Source of the DNA: JAICMB01 sp963838885 | Lineage (GTDB): Bacteria; Acidobacteriota; Terriglobia; Bryobacterales; Bryobacteraceae | NCBI GenBank assembly: GCA_963838885.1 | Contig: CAWITB010000021.1 | Location: 1-64,000 of the forward strand | Reading direction: 5' to 3' | Length of the DNA: 64,000 bases | Shown: in pieces, positions 1 through 9,500 of the stretch | Layout of the letters: every line of letters starts with the position of its first letter | How positions within the stretch are numbered: position 1 is the stretch's first letter | The notes under the pieces: model-generated | What the model was told of the DNA's origin: nothing | What the model saw: the letters and a program-made list of their open reading frames with translations, nothing else | The model's database searches: none | Position numbers and translations under genes: made by a program

Positions 1-739
1 TGATCGACGCCCGATTGCGCGTCATCCTCGGTCACGAACACGGCCGTACGACGCCATGCGGCGGTGTGCGATAGGTATTCGAAAATTCGTCCTAAGGCGT
101 AATCGTTGTCTGCGACATACGCCGCGCGCGTGGCATATCCGTCTGATGGACGGGGAGTCGCGGTGTGATCGTGGAGAATGAATAAAAATCAGGCGCGGCC
201 AGGGGCGCTGCGATTTGCCGTAGCTCCGCTTCATCTCGTTTATGAATTGGGAGGCCCGGAACTGATCGGGGATATTCATATTGAAGTTGGGATATTCGCG
301 CGATGTATTTTCAAACAAGGGTTGGGGCATGGGAATGTTCGTGAGGTAGCGCGCTCCGGTGGGCTTTAATCCGGTGCCCTCGTCCACGCCGGCGAGCTCG
401 AATCCTTCGCCGAAATTGCGGAACGGTATGCGATGGCGCGCGAGGTGATGCCACAGCGTGCCCGCTTCGAGTTGATCCTCCGGCGCTACGGAGGAATTGC
501 TTTGCGCGAACTCCAGCCGCCCAGGCGCGGCGGGGTTTAGGGCGAAAGTTTTGCCGCCGGCGTAGGAGGCCATCAGGGAGCTTTCGGTCCACTCATTGGG
601 GTAGGAGCCGACCAGCCAGTGATGGCCATCGACGCTCACTTCCGAATCGGCGTAGAAGTTGTCGCTCATCGCCCAGCGCTCGGCGATGGCGTGATGATTG
701 GGCGTTACCGCGCGGCCGTAGCGCGCCAGATCCGGGCGC
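1..739 (-). pseudogene. Phosphoesterase (alkaline-phosphatase-like) domain, frameshifted 3' part of the propeller gene
   Basis: This is the continuation of the gene starting at 2294. After the motif KENRTFDEVLGDIAGA the frame must shift near 733-740 to read PDLARYGRAVTPNHHAIAERWAMSD and on through SVDGHHWL. It must shift again near 180, where IFIH is followed in another frame by HDHTATPRPSDGYATRAAY and then FVTEDDAQSG. These are typical phosphoesterase segments with metal-binding Asp/His residues. The reading frame is still open at base 1, so the 3' end lies outside the window. The two lesions are either real inactivation or base-calling indels; the protein sequence on both sides of each is well conserved, which favours recent or artefactual breaks. 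Confidence 0.75.
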
Positions 740-2294
740 CGGCGATGTCGCCCAAGACTTCGTCGAAGGTGCGGTTTTCTTTTACGATGATGACGACGTT
801 CCGTAGCGCGGTGGGCAGCGCGGGGGCGTCCTCGACGGGGATGAATCCGTTGTTCACCATAACGCTGTGGGTCAAATCGGCGAATTGCGAGGCAGCGGGC
901 ATCTCATATTGAGAGAGCGATCCGCGGCGGCGCTGCAGTTGAAAGCTGTGCGGTAACGGCTCATGCAACGTCGCATTCGGCCCGATGCCATGGCCTTTGG
1001 CATTGGTGACGTAGACGATGCCGTCGTGCGTGGCGACACGCGTCGGAAACCAGCCCGCGGGTATGTGGCCGAGCAAGGTGAGGGAGTCCGCGTCGATTAT
1101 GCCGACGGCATTGATTCCGGCCTCGGCCACCAGCAGTAACTTGCGGTCTTCGACATAAGCCAGACCGATCGGCAGCGTGCCTCGCAGACGTTCGAGTCCC
1201 GGAATGCGGATATTGATTTGCGTCTCGACGTTGAGCGTTTGCGCGTCGATTACCGTAATGGAGTCGTTCGTGCCATTTGAAACGAAAACTCGGTCTTTTA
1301 CGGCAAGGACGCCCGCGGGGCTGCTGCCGCCGAGACTGCCGGGTCCGAAAGGTAGTCCCGTGCGGATGAATTTCACGACGGCCGGGCGCGCCGGATCTTC
1401 GACGTTGAGCACGCAGAGGCTGTTCGATTGCGGCGCATTGGCATCTCCAATGCCGGGCACGCGCAGTGGCTGGCCTTGGCCGTTCTTTACTATTGTTCCG
1501 TGGAGCGATTCGCGGGAAGGAAAGCCGAAGGCTGGAAACGGAATGCCGGTTTCGCGCGGGCGCTTGCTATCGGCCCCGGGCAATACCTGGTAGGCGAACA
1601 TGCCGACGTTGGTCACGTAGACGCGCTTGCAATCGGGGGAAAGCGTGATGGCGAACGGCAGCCGTCCGACGCCAACGCTGGCGAGGGCGAGATTGCGCCG
1701 TACGTCGAAGATTGCGACGCGGAAGTTGGCCTGGTCGAGCACGTACAGCAGGCCGCGCGCGGCATCGAGGGCGAGGTCGCCCGAATAGCTGTCTGTGAAT
1801 CCATTGGCATTCAAGTCGTAGCGGGCTAGCCGCCGGCCGGATGCGGGATCGAGCGCGCGCACTTGTCCCGATTCGCCCTCGGAGGCATAGAGTGCGCTTT
1901 CGCCATCAAACGCCAGGCCCATGAACGTGCTGTGCCATTCGTCGTCATCCTCGGCATCATCCGGGCCTTCTTTCTTGGGAGGGATCGCAAGCTGGCGGCC
2001 GCGCCAGACCCCGTCGATGTTCTCGAGCATGGTGAGGGAAAAGCGGTCCGGGCCGCCGTTGGCGGTTACGATGCGGTCGCCGCTGGGGCTGATGGCGAGG
2101 CCGAAGGGTCCCGGTCCGGTGGTGTATTGGCCGCCAAATGGACTGAGTAGGCGGCCTCCCGGCAAGACCGTTCCGGCGCCTTCTTCGGTGCGCCGGGCCG
2201 GGCGGTCGCCTGCGGGCGTGCGGTAATCGGCGGCCGCAAGGGGGACCAGGACGCACAGGGCGAGCCAGACCGCGCTGACGAAAGCTGCTTTCAT
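705..2294 (-). CDS. YVTN-type beta-propeller N-terminal part of a bifunctional propeller/phosphoesterase protein
   Basis: A secreted protein with an N-terminal signal peptide (residues 1 to about 22, hydrophobic core followed by LAAADY). It then has repeated propeller blades of the kind DRIVTANGG, LYASEGESGQVRALD, KRVYVTNVG, VSNGTNDSITVIDAQT and YVTNAKGHG. The last 20 residues enter a phosphoesterase domain (VVIIVKENRTFDEVLGD) before a frameshift ends the ORF. Proteins joining a YVTN propeller to an alkaline-phosphatase-like domain are common in Acidobacteriota; substrate and physiological role are not established. The gene is followed by nothing visible in the window and preceded, on the same strand, by pyrophosphatase with no gap, so the pair may be cotranscribed. 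Confidence 0.8.
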   Translation of the reverse strand: MKAAFVSAVWLALCVLVPLAAADYRTPAGDRPARRTEEGAGTVLPGGRLLSPFGGQYTTGPGPFGLAISPSGDRIVTANGGPDRFSLTMLENIDGVWRGRQLAIPPKKEGPDDAEDDDEWHSTFMGLAFDGESALYASEGESGQVRALDPASGRRLARYDLNANGFTDSYSGDLALDAARGLLYVLDQANFRVAIFDVRRNLALASVGVGRLPFAITLSPDCKRVYVTNVGMFAYQVLPGADSKRPRETGIPFPAFGFPSRESLHGTIVKNGQGQPLRVPGIGDANAPQSNSLCVLNVEDPARPAVVKFIRTGLPFGPGSLGGSSPAGVLAVKDRVFVSNGTNDSITVIDAQTLNVETQINIRIPGLERLRGTLPIGLAYVEDRKLLLVAEAGINAVGIIDADSLTLLGHIPAGWFPTRVATHDGIVYVTNAKGHGIGPNATLHEPLPHSFQLQRRRGSLSQYEMPAASQFADLTHSVMVNNGFIPVEDAPALPTALRNVVIIVKENRTFDEVLGDIAGARIWRATAAR

Positions 2295-2867
2295 CTACTG
2301 CTCGTCTTCGAGGGGGGACGCCTCAGGAGCTGCCCTCCGCCGGGCGCGGTTGTCCAGATAGGTTTTGCGGCAATTGAGGATGGCCCGGCGGGCCTCGCGT
2401 GGGCCGTCCCAGCCTTGCGTGGTGGTGACGCGTCCCTCGAGCTCCTTGTAGATGGTGAAAAAATGCTCCCACTCGCGCCGCACGTGCGGAAAAATCTGAT
2501 CGATGGTATGAATCTCGTCGTAGCGGGGATTGCGATTCGGTACCGCCAGGATCTTCTGGTCTTTCTCATGTTCGTCGACCATATGCAGGAGTCCGATGGG
2601 ACGAACTTCGATCAGGCAGCCGGGGAAGCTCGGCTCCTCGACCATCGCGATGACATCGAGCGGATCGCCGTCAAGCGCGGTCGTGCCAGGGATAAAGCCA
2701 TAATCGCCGGGATAGTGCATGGGTGAGTAGAGCGCCCGGTCGAGACGGAAGAGGCACAGCTTGCCGTCGTATTCGTACTTGTTTGTTGAGCCTTTCGGTA
2801 TCTCGACGATCATGCGCACCAACTCCGGGCACTCCGGGCCGGGGTCGATATCGTACAGCGATTGCAT
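2295..2867 (-). CDS. ppa: Inorganic pyrophosphatase, family I
   Basis: Cytoplasmic enzyme hydrolysing pyrophosphate to two phosphates, pulling biosynthetic reactions forward. The 190-residue length fits bacterial family I enzymes. The substrate-binding segment EIPKGSTNKYEY is at residues 22-33, YPGDYGFIPGT at 52-62, and the signature DGDPLDV at 66-72 carries the three metal-binding aspartates. A short charged tail (RARRRAAPEASPLEDEQ) extends past the usual end. The start codon is a clear ATG, and its stop abuts the start of the propeller/phosphoesterase gene downstream, suggesting translational coupling of a phosphate-releasing pair. Confidence 0.93.
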   Translation of the reverse strand: MQSLYDIDPGPECPELVRMIVEIPKGSTNKYEYDGKLCLFRLDRALYSPMHYPGDYGFIPGTTALDGDPLDVIAMVEEPSFPGCLIEVRPIGLLHMVDEHEKDQKILAVPNRNPRYDEIHTIDQIFPHVRREWEHFFTIYKELEGRVTTTQGWDGPREARRAILNCRKTYLDNRARRRAAPEASPLEDEQ

Positions 2868-2914
2868 CGTTAGCCCTCAGGCTAGCAGAGGCGCAATTTG
2901 CAAGGGATGGCGCG

Positions 2915-3994
2915 TCAGTCGCGAGCGATGGAGAGGGGCTTGAAGGTGGTGACAAGCTGGAACGCGAAGGTGTTGTCGACGGCGCCTCCGAGCGCCGGGC
3001 CGAAGCGGATTTCGTAGCCCGCTTTGAGGAGCTGGTAGGGATTGGGACGGAAGCCCACGGCGGTTTCGATGCAATCGGCGCGGGGAAACGCATTCGCGCG
3101 GAGGTAACCGATACGAGTTGCGAGATACCAGCGCGGCGCGAGCACGCGGCGCAATTCGCCATAACCGCTGTCCTCTTTGAAAGTGGGGAGCACGCGGTAA
3201 TCGAACTGGAATTTTTGCCACTCGCCCCAGACGTTCCAGGGGCCACGGCCCCATTGCGCGTCGATCCCGAGGGCGCTGCCGGGTAACTGGCGCGGGGGCG
3301 CTTCGCCCGGACGGTAAAACGGCGATTGCCGATCGAGGTATGGACCGCGGTATGCGGAGACACCCACTCGGAATCCCTGGCGTATGGTGTAGCCGGCGCC
3401 CCCGGCCCAGTTGCCGTACTGGTCGTGATCGTAGAAAGCGCGGCGGTTGGCCGGGGAGGAGCTGGTAAGCTGCAGGCGGGCGTCGAATCGGGCCGCCGTG
3501 GCGTCCACTTCAGCGCCGGTCAATCCCAGATTTGAGACGCCCTTGCCGTAATAGCCATAGGACAGCGGCACGTCGATGAGAGGGTTCACGGCGTCGTCAT
3601 AGCGAAGGAGAAAGGAGCCGAAGGCGGTGGACAGCTCGCCGGCGCGAACAACAATGGAGCGGGCGCCCCAGAATCGGGAATAGGTCAAGGCCGCCTGTAA
3701 AACGTCGCTCTTCAGCCCGTAGCCCTGGGTGGAGTATTCTTCCGAGAAGTAGGGTCGTGAATGGACCTGAATCGCCCCCGTTAGGCCCCAATGGGAGCTG
3801 AGCTTCCAGACCGGATATAAGACCAGCCGAACGCCGCCGGATACAGGACTGCCGTTGCGCGGGCTTGCCGTGAGCTCGTCGGCGTATTCCGCGGCGGCGC
3901 TGAGAGTGCCGCTCAACTGGAGCCCGGAATTGGCCTCCTGGGCCAGGATCGCGCCCGCCGCGGAACACCAAAGAGCAATGACCAGGAGCTTCAT
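2915..3994 (-). CDS. Outer-membrane beta-barrel (porin-like) protein
   Basis: A 359-residue exported protein with a signal peptide (MKLLVIALWCSAAGAILAQ). The rest alternates aromatic and polar residues as in transmembrane beta-strands, with turns such as YDHDQYGNW and YRGPYLDRQSP, and ends in a hydrophobic strand followed by KPLSIARD. No specific family was recognised. I chose the ATG at 3994 rather than the upstream in-frame start at 4303 because it begins a proper signal peptide and overlaps the stop of the HD-GYP gene as ATGA. It is the third gene of a coupled cupredoxin / HD-GYP / barrel operon. Confidence 0.75.
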   Translation of the reverse strand: MKLLVIALWCSAAGAILAQEANSGLQLSGTLSAAAEYADELTASPRNGSPVSGGVRLVLYPVWKLSSHWGLTGAIQVHSRPYFSEEYSTQGYGLKSDVLQAALTYSRFWGARSIVVRAGELSTAFGSFLLRYDDAVNPLIDVPLSYGYYGKGVSNLGLTGAEVDATAARFDARLQLTSSSPANRRAFYDHDQYGNWAGGAGYTIRQGFRVGVSAYRGPYLDRQSPFYRPGEAPPRQLPGSALGIDAQWGRGPWNVWGEWQKFQFDYRVLPTFKEDSGYGELRRVLAPRWYLATRIGYLRANAFPRADCIETAVGFRPNPYQLLKAGYEIRFGPALGGAVDNTFAFQLVTTFKPLSIARD

Positions 3995-5700
3995 ACGGTT
4001 GCCGGCCGCTCGGCGACGGGTTGCCGCGCCAAGGTTCGCCACAAGCTTTCGAGAGACGGCTCTTCGGCATTTTCCTGTTTTTCCGCGCTGCGGTGCAAGC
4101 CCGTGAACGCTTCGACGGCGGCGGGGTCGAACTGCGTGCCCGAGAAGCGCTCCAGGATGGCTATGGCCTCTTCGTGGCTCATTCCGGCGCGATAAGGGCG
4201 GTCGGAAGTCATGGCGTCGTAGGCGTCGATGACGTGAACGATGCGGGCGGACAGCGGGACCGCTTCGCCGGAAAGGCCGAACGGGTAGCCGGTACCGTCC
4301 CAATTCTCGTGGTGCAGCTCGACGACCGGCAGGTAGAGCTCGAAACCGTGAACGCCCTCGAGGATGCGCCGGCCAATGGTGGGATGCGTCTGTATGAGAG
4401 CGAACTCTTCGGCGGTGAGCTTCCCCGCATTTTGGAGCACGCTATCGGCGATGCCTATCTTGCCGATGTCGTGCAGCAGCGCGCCGATACGGATCTCGTC
4501 GATTTGGGCGGGCGCAATGCCGATGGCGCGGGCGGCCGCGCAGGACCATTCGCTGACGCGGCGGCTGTGGCCGGCGGTATAGCGGTCCCGCGCATCGAGC
4601 GCGCTGGCAAGCGATCCGACGAATTCGACGTAGGCGCGGTGAAGGTTTTCGCGGCCTTCGCGAATGCCGGCGGCGGCGCGGTTGAAGCTCTGCATCAGCT
4701 CCCGCATCTCCTGAATCGGCGCGCGATCCGGCCGAAACTCCGGGAGCACCCCGGTCCGCGCGCCGGCCCGGAGCTGCGAGACGATTGCGTCGATAGGCCT
4801 CACGATGGAGCGTGACGAGACGGCGGCGATCACGAAGGCGGCCAACAATGCGGCCAGGCCGGCGAACAGGAAGACCTTGCGGAGAATTGCCTGCATGGGG
4901 CCGCTGGCCGCATCCATGTTCTGTAGGCCGCGCAGCAGGTATCCCTTTTCATACCCTGCGCCGGTTTCATCGCCTGCGCCCGCCGCCCCGACAGACGCCA
5001 TTTCGAGGGGCAACGAAAGATAGGTCTGGCCGGCCAAGCGTATTTCGCATTCCGCGCCGGGGCGGCAGGAGAGCAGGGCGGCCTGGAGTTGTCGAGCCGG
5101 GATGCCCGGAACGCTCGATTCAATCACCTTGCCGTAGCGCGTGAGTACGGCGGGAATATTGAATTCGGAAAAATCGAATCGCTCGCCCACCGAGATCGCG
5201 GCGAGATTCTCGTCTGCTTGATCAACGGGAACGGTTGTCACTTGATAGGTCCGCTGGTCGGTTGAAAAGAATCCATGCCGCGGCGGTCGGAGGCGCGTGA
5301 GATCCATGGGGCCGAACTGGCCGGCGGATCGCATGATTCCTGCCATGGCGCGGCCATCGAGGCCGGAGGCGAGCAGGAAATCGAAATTGAGAGACTCGCA
5401 GATTTCCCGCAACTGTTCTTCGACGGTGCGCCGCGCATCGCCGCTGCCGGGGTCTTGCAGCAGAAGTTGAATGCCCGCCTTAAGCGCAGCGTTCTCGGCG
5501 ACCATGCTCAGGAATCGGCTGTTTTGAAGCTCGCTCCTGGCATGCGCGCGAGCCATCGACGTTTGCGTTTGCCGCAAGGAGGAGCGCAGACCGTCGCGCA
5601 CAGAGGCAACGACCATTTTCTGAATGCTCCAGAAAGAGCCGAGCAGCAGCGCCGCGAACGGAAGAAAGGACCACAGCAGGGTTCGCGTCGCCAATCGCAT
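3991..5700 (-). CDS. Membrane-anchored HD-GYP c-di-GMP phosphodiesterase with periplasmic sensor and HAMP
   Basis: A 569-residue protein. TM1 is at about 8-26, a periplasmic sensor region covers about 30-275, TM2 about 276-296, a HAMP-like linker about 298-345, then the HD-GYP domain. Catalytic signatures are visible: GHSRRVSEW, HDIGKIG at 410-416, HHENWDGTGYP at 463-473, and DAYDAMTSDRPYR. The GYP triplet is intact, so c-di-GMP hydrolysis is expected. The ATG at 5700 is preferred over the longer frame from 5781 because it follows AGGTGA and lies 4 bases after the upstream stop. Its partners are a periplasmic cupredoxin and an outer-membrane barrel, which suggests envelope redox or metal sensing (inference). 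Confidence 0.9.
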   Translation of the reverse strand: MRLATRTLLWSFLPFAALLLGSFWSIQKMVVASVRDGLRSSLRQTQTSMARAHARSELQNSRFLSMVAENAALKAGIQLLLQDPGSGDARRTVEEQLREICESLNFDFLLASGLDGRAMAGIMRSAGQFGPMDLTRLRPPRHGFFSTDQRTYQVTTVPVDQADENLAAISVGERFDFSEFNIPAVLTRYGKVIESSVPGIPARQLQAALLSCRPGAECEIRLAGQTYLSLPLEMASVGAAGAGDETGAGYEKGYLLRGLQNMDAASGPMQAILRKVFLFAGLAALLAAFVIAAVSSRSIVRPIDAIVSQLRAGARTGVLPEFRPDRAPIQEMRELMQSFNRAAAGIREGRENLHRAYVEFVGSLASALDARDRYTAGHSRRVSEWSCAAARAIGIAPAQIDEIRIGALLHDIGKIGIADSVLQNAGKLTAEEFALIQTHPTIGRRILEGVHGFELYLPVVELHHENWDGTGYPFGLSGEAVPLSARIVHVIDAYDAMTSDRPYRAGMSHEEAIAILERFSGTQFDPAAVEAFTGLHRSAEKQENAEEPSLESLWRTLARQPVAERPATV

Positions 5701-5704
5701 GCGC

Positions 5705-6415
5705 TCACCTGTGCCCGAGAGCGTGGGCCATGGGGGCGCCGTTTTCGTCAAGGGGGATCTCGAATTCGAGGTGAGCGTCATGAGCGGCGGCGAGGGTCAC
5801 TTGTTGGCGGAAAAATCCGGCCGCCTTATGCCATGCCACGGCCGTGTACTGGCCGGCGGGAACGTCGTGAAGCTCGAAGCGGCCCGCGGCATCGGCTTGG
5901 GCGTGCCAGTTGTTTGGGACGACCAATATGGCAGCAGTCATGTTGGGGTGGAGGTGGCAGTTCACCAGAACGATGCCCGGCTGCGGAAATACGATTCTGC
6001 GAGTCTGGCCTCTAGGATAATTTCCAAGGTCGAAATTCTTTGGCTTGGAAAAGGAGAAGACGTTGTGAAAGATGGGGTCGTAATTTGGAAACGAAACCGT
6101 GGAGCCGGCAGCAATTACCAGGAGTTCAGGAGAAAAGCGGCGGTTCCTCTGTTCCAAGGTGGCCGTTTCGGGGTTACACGGTAGTTGCCCTTCGAGGTAG
6201 ATCGCGACGTGCCGGAGTTCGTACGCCAGCGGGTCCGAATCCGGATCGGAAGCGAGTTCCACGGCGGCGCCCCGCTCATAAGCATTCGCTGCCGGCGTCA
6301 CCTTCCTCCTGGTCAGCTTGTGCTTGATGACGATGACGCCCTCAATGTCCGTTGCGCCGCACGCGAGGAGGGCGCAGAAGTACAAGAGGGCGGCGCGAAG
6401 CAGCCGATCGGCCAT
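5705..6415 (-). CDS. Cupredoxin-like (plastocyanin-type) lipoprotein
   Basis: A 236-residue exported protein with a likely lipobox (LLAC, Cys19). A cupredoxin fold is indicated by a copper site with spaced ligands His117 (in PIFHNVFS) and Cys153, His156, Met159 (in VNCHLHPNMTA), i.e. a type-1 copper arrangement C-x2-H-x2-M. The C-terminal part (GRFELHDVPAGQYTAVAW) resembles a carboxypeptidase-regulatory-like beta sandwich. Such proteins are often labelled methylamine utilisation proteins. It is the first gene of the cupredoxin / HD-GYP / barrel operon, with a 4-base gap to the next start. Confidence 0.82.
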   Translation of the reverse strand: MADRLLRAALLYFCALLACGATDIEGVIVIKHKLTRRKVTPAANAYERGAAVELASDPDSDPLAYELRHVAIYLEGQLPCNPETATLEQRNRRFSPELLVIAAGSTVSFPNYDPIFHNVFSFSKPKNFDLGNYPRGQTRRIVFPQPGIVLVNCHLHPNMTAAILVVPNNWHAQADAAGRFELHDVPAGQYTAVAWHKAAGFFRQQVTLAAAHDAHLEFEIPLDENGAPMAHALGHR

Positions 6416-6525
6416 TACTTACGCTATCGGCCGGTCCGGGGGTTTTCACCACGGACAAATGAGAATAGATTCCAGGTTGTTGGCTCGGGTGTTCGCCGTA
6501 CTTGGCGGCGCGAGCGTCCGCGATT

Positions 6526-9500
6526 TTATCTCTTCGCGGCCAGGCTGTTGGCGTCCACGAGCGATTCGTAGAATTTGCAGAAACGCTCGGGATAGGAATC
6601 TTTCGTCACGGCCCAGGTGTTCTGGAAAACCTTCTGATTTGCCCAATACCGGAACATATCGATCCAGCCCTGTACATAAGGATGGTCCCGCTGGTCGGGA
6701 TCTTCGAGGCCGAGATCGTAGAAGACTCGCTCCATGAGTTGCATTAACTGGTTACAGACGTGGCCGGAGTTGTGCGACCAGTCTCCGCGGCCCGCGATGT
6801 GGCCAAAGCCCTCGAAGAGGGCGGGATCGAGATCCTCCAGCTTGTCGTCGCGGCGCACGGATTCGAGAATGCGCGCATACATCTCGGTATGCGCGGGAGA
6901 TTTCCGGTCCACCGCCGGACTGGGCGGATACCAGATGCGATAGAGGTCCGTGAAGAAGCGCTCGCGGTCCTGCGCGCTGCCGCGCCCCAGATCGGCGTTC
7001 GCGAAAACCTTGTCCGCGATGTGATGGCCGAGGCGGCGGTAACTTTCGAACTGCGATTCGTCGAACCACTGATCGGCGGTGGTCTCCTGCGGGAACTCCG
7101 GCTTGCGGGCGCGATATTCCAGCACGTCGGGGGCTTCGTCGCCGGTGAGCGACGTCTTCAGATAGACGATATGCCCTTCGAAGCCGCGGTATTTGATTGT
7201 GCCCACGGCACAGTGCGCGCGGCTGAATCCAGCGGTCTTGCGCAGCCGCTCGAGCGGCAGATCGATGTCCACGCCGAAGTCGGTGCGGCATTTGCGGATG
7301 GCGTTACCAATGCCGTTGAAGGCCATGTTCGCATCCTCCTCGCCATCGCAGCAGATAATATAGCGGCAGCGGCGTCGCACCAATTCATAGATGCCCATGT
7401 TGTCGAAATGGCCGCCGTCGGTGACGTTGACATACCTGCTGTCCGCGTTTGCCAGCCCGAAGAGCTCCCGGATCGTGTACATGAGACCAAAGGGTGGCCC
7501 CGGACTCCGGAAGGAACATTTCAGGGCGTTTCCGAGCCACCAGCCCAGCCGGACATTAAACACGGTTAGCAGGAATGAAACCGCGGTGGAGGTGTGATAT
7601 CCCATGTTGGGGCTAACGGCGGCGCCCGAAATGGCCACGGCCATGCCGACGCTCACGCGGCCGGCAGTGAGCCTGGTAGAACGGTACGCGCAAGGCTTGC
7701 CGTTCGCGGCCGCGCGGCGCTGCGATTCGTCCTGATAGCGCGCGAGTGAGCAGGCGTGAGCGGAATCGCCCAGCCGCATCTCGTCGGCCACGGTTTCTGC
7801 GCTGAAGCCGGTATATAGAGGCGTGAAGATGAACGACTGCCCCTTGCGCTCCTGATACTGTAGTTTGCCGCCGGAGCTGACGTTGAGGGTCGCGTTCACG
7901 ATAGGATACGGCCCCACGTAAGTCTCGTGGCGGCGTTTATGGCCGTTGGGGTGGGCCTCTTCGATGGGATCCGCGCCGGAATTGGCAAACAGATCGAGAC
8001 TGGCATCGTCGTAATCGTCGAAGCCGGTAAAGGGATTCGGATTGCGCTGCTTCTCGCGCGAGGCGCCGAGATAGCAACGCACCAGCCGGTTTTTGTAGAA
8101 GTTATGCATCGAAAAAATGTTGATGTCCACGCGCCAGGCGAGCAGAAGTCCGGTAATGGCGCAGAGGGCCAACAGCGGCGCCAGTCCACTGAGGAACCAA
8201 CGCTTGCTAGGGTCGGCGATGAATTGCGTCGTGGTCAGATGCTGCCAATATGCGTTCAGAATCGACTGGAATCCTGACCCGCTAGAGACCGGAAGACCGT
8301 GGACCAGAATGACGTGGACGCCGAAGGCGATGGCGAAGGCGAAGCCGATCATGAAAACGTAAGGCGCGGTGAGGGCGAGGATCTCAAGCGCGACCGACCG
8401 AGTTGCGCCGGCGCGTTCGTCATTCTGTTGGCCGCTGGTTTTGCCGCTATTGCCGGCGAGGAATCCGCCGATCGTGGTGGCGATCCATCCGCCGCCGAGC
8501 GTTCCTATCAACGTTCCGCTGGCGGCCCCGATCGCGGCCACGATCCACGGCCCGTAGATGGAGACGCCGAGAATGGCGATCCAGAATACGGCGACGATCG
8601 CCATCCAGGAGCGTAGCCGTCCAAGCCATTCGCGGCTAGCCTCCGGAAGATCGCGTCCCATTAAGCCGATATGGATAACCACGCCGGCCGCGAATACCAA
8701 AAGCACCAGCGGAGGACCCCAGGCGAAGACGAGCCAAGGCTCGGCGGGTTGGTTATGTTGGGTGTCGAAAAGGAGCGCGACGGCGCGCAGCAGCGCCGCC
8801 GTAACGAAGCCCGCGGCGGCGGGCGCGATCAAGTATATCGCGAGCGCGCCAAGGCGGCGGCCCGCGCTTATCGAACCGTTTACTTTCTCCTCCGTGCGGG
8901 CAAAACACTCGTAAGTGCGGCCGCACACCTGTAAAACGAAGTAGGCGCTGGAGAGCACGGCGAAATTTAGCCACACGCCTTGCCACAGAGTCCCTGTGAC
9001 GAACACATCGCGCGCCCTGTCCAGCCAGACGCTGAACACGATGGCCGAGAGCAGCGGGAAGATGCAGAACCAGCGAACGCCGAAATTCGAAATTTCACGA
9101 TCGCGGTTGGCGGGCGGGGTATCGCTGAGCGCGATGGTCGAGTTGCGCCAGAGATTCCAGGCCATCAGCCCGATCATGGGCCCGAGGAGGACGACGGCAA
9201 TAATTAGAGGGCCGAACTCGTTAAGAATCGGACTGCGGCTAGCGCCCATCGAGAAAAAGAACGCGGCCAGCTTTCCCAGCGCTCGCGCCACCAGAACGAC
9301 GGTGGCGAACAGCGCAACCAGAATCGTCAGGTTCAATAACGTATTGCGCAGCCAGGTTACGGCCAGGAGCCAGGTGTCGGCGCTGAGCAGGCTCTTGCGC
9401 GGAGTGAGGTAACTGCTGTACTGCCGCAAGAACGTGATTTCCTCCGCTTCCGGCGTCTCGTTGGGGTCGAATGTGTTGCGCGTGCTCAAGCGCTCGCATA

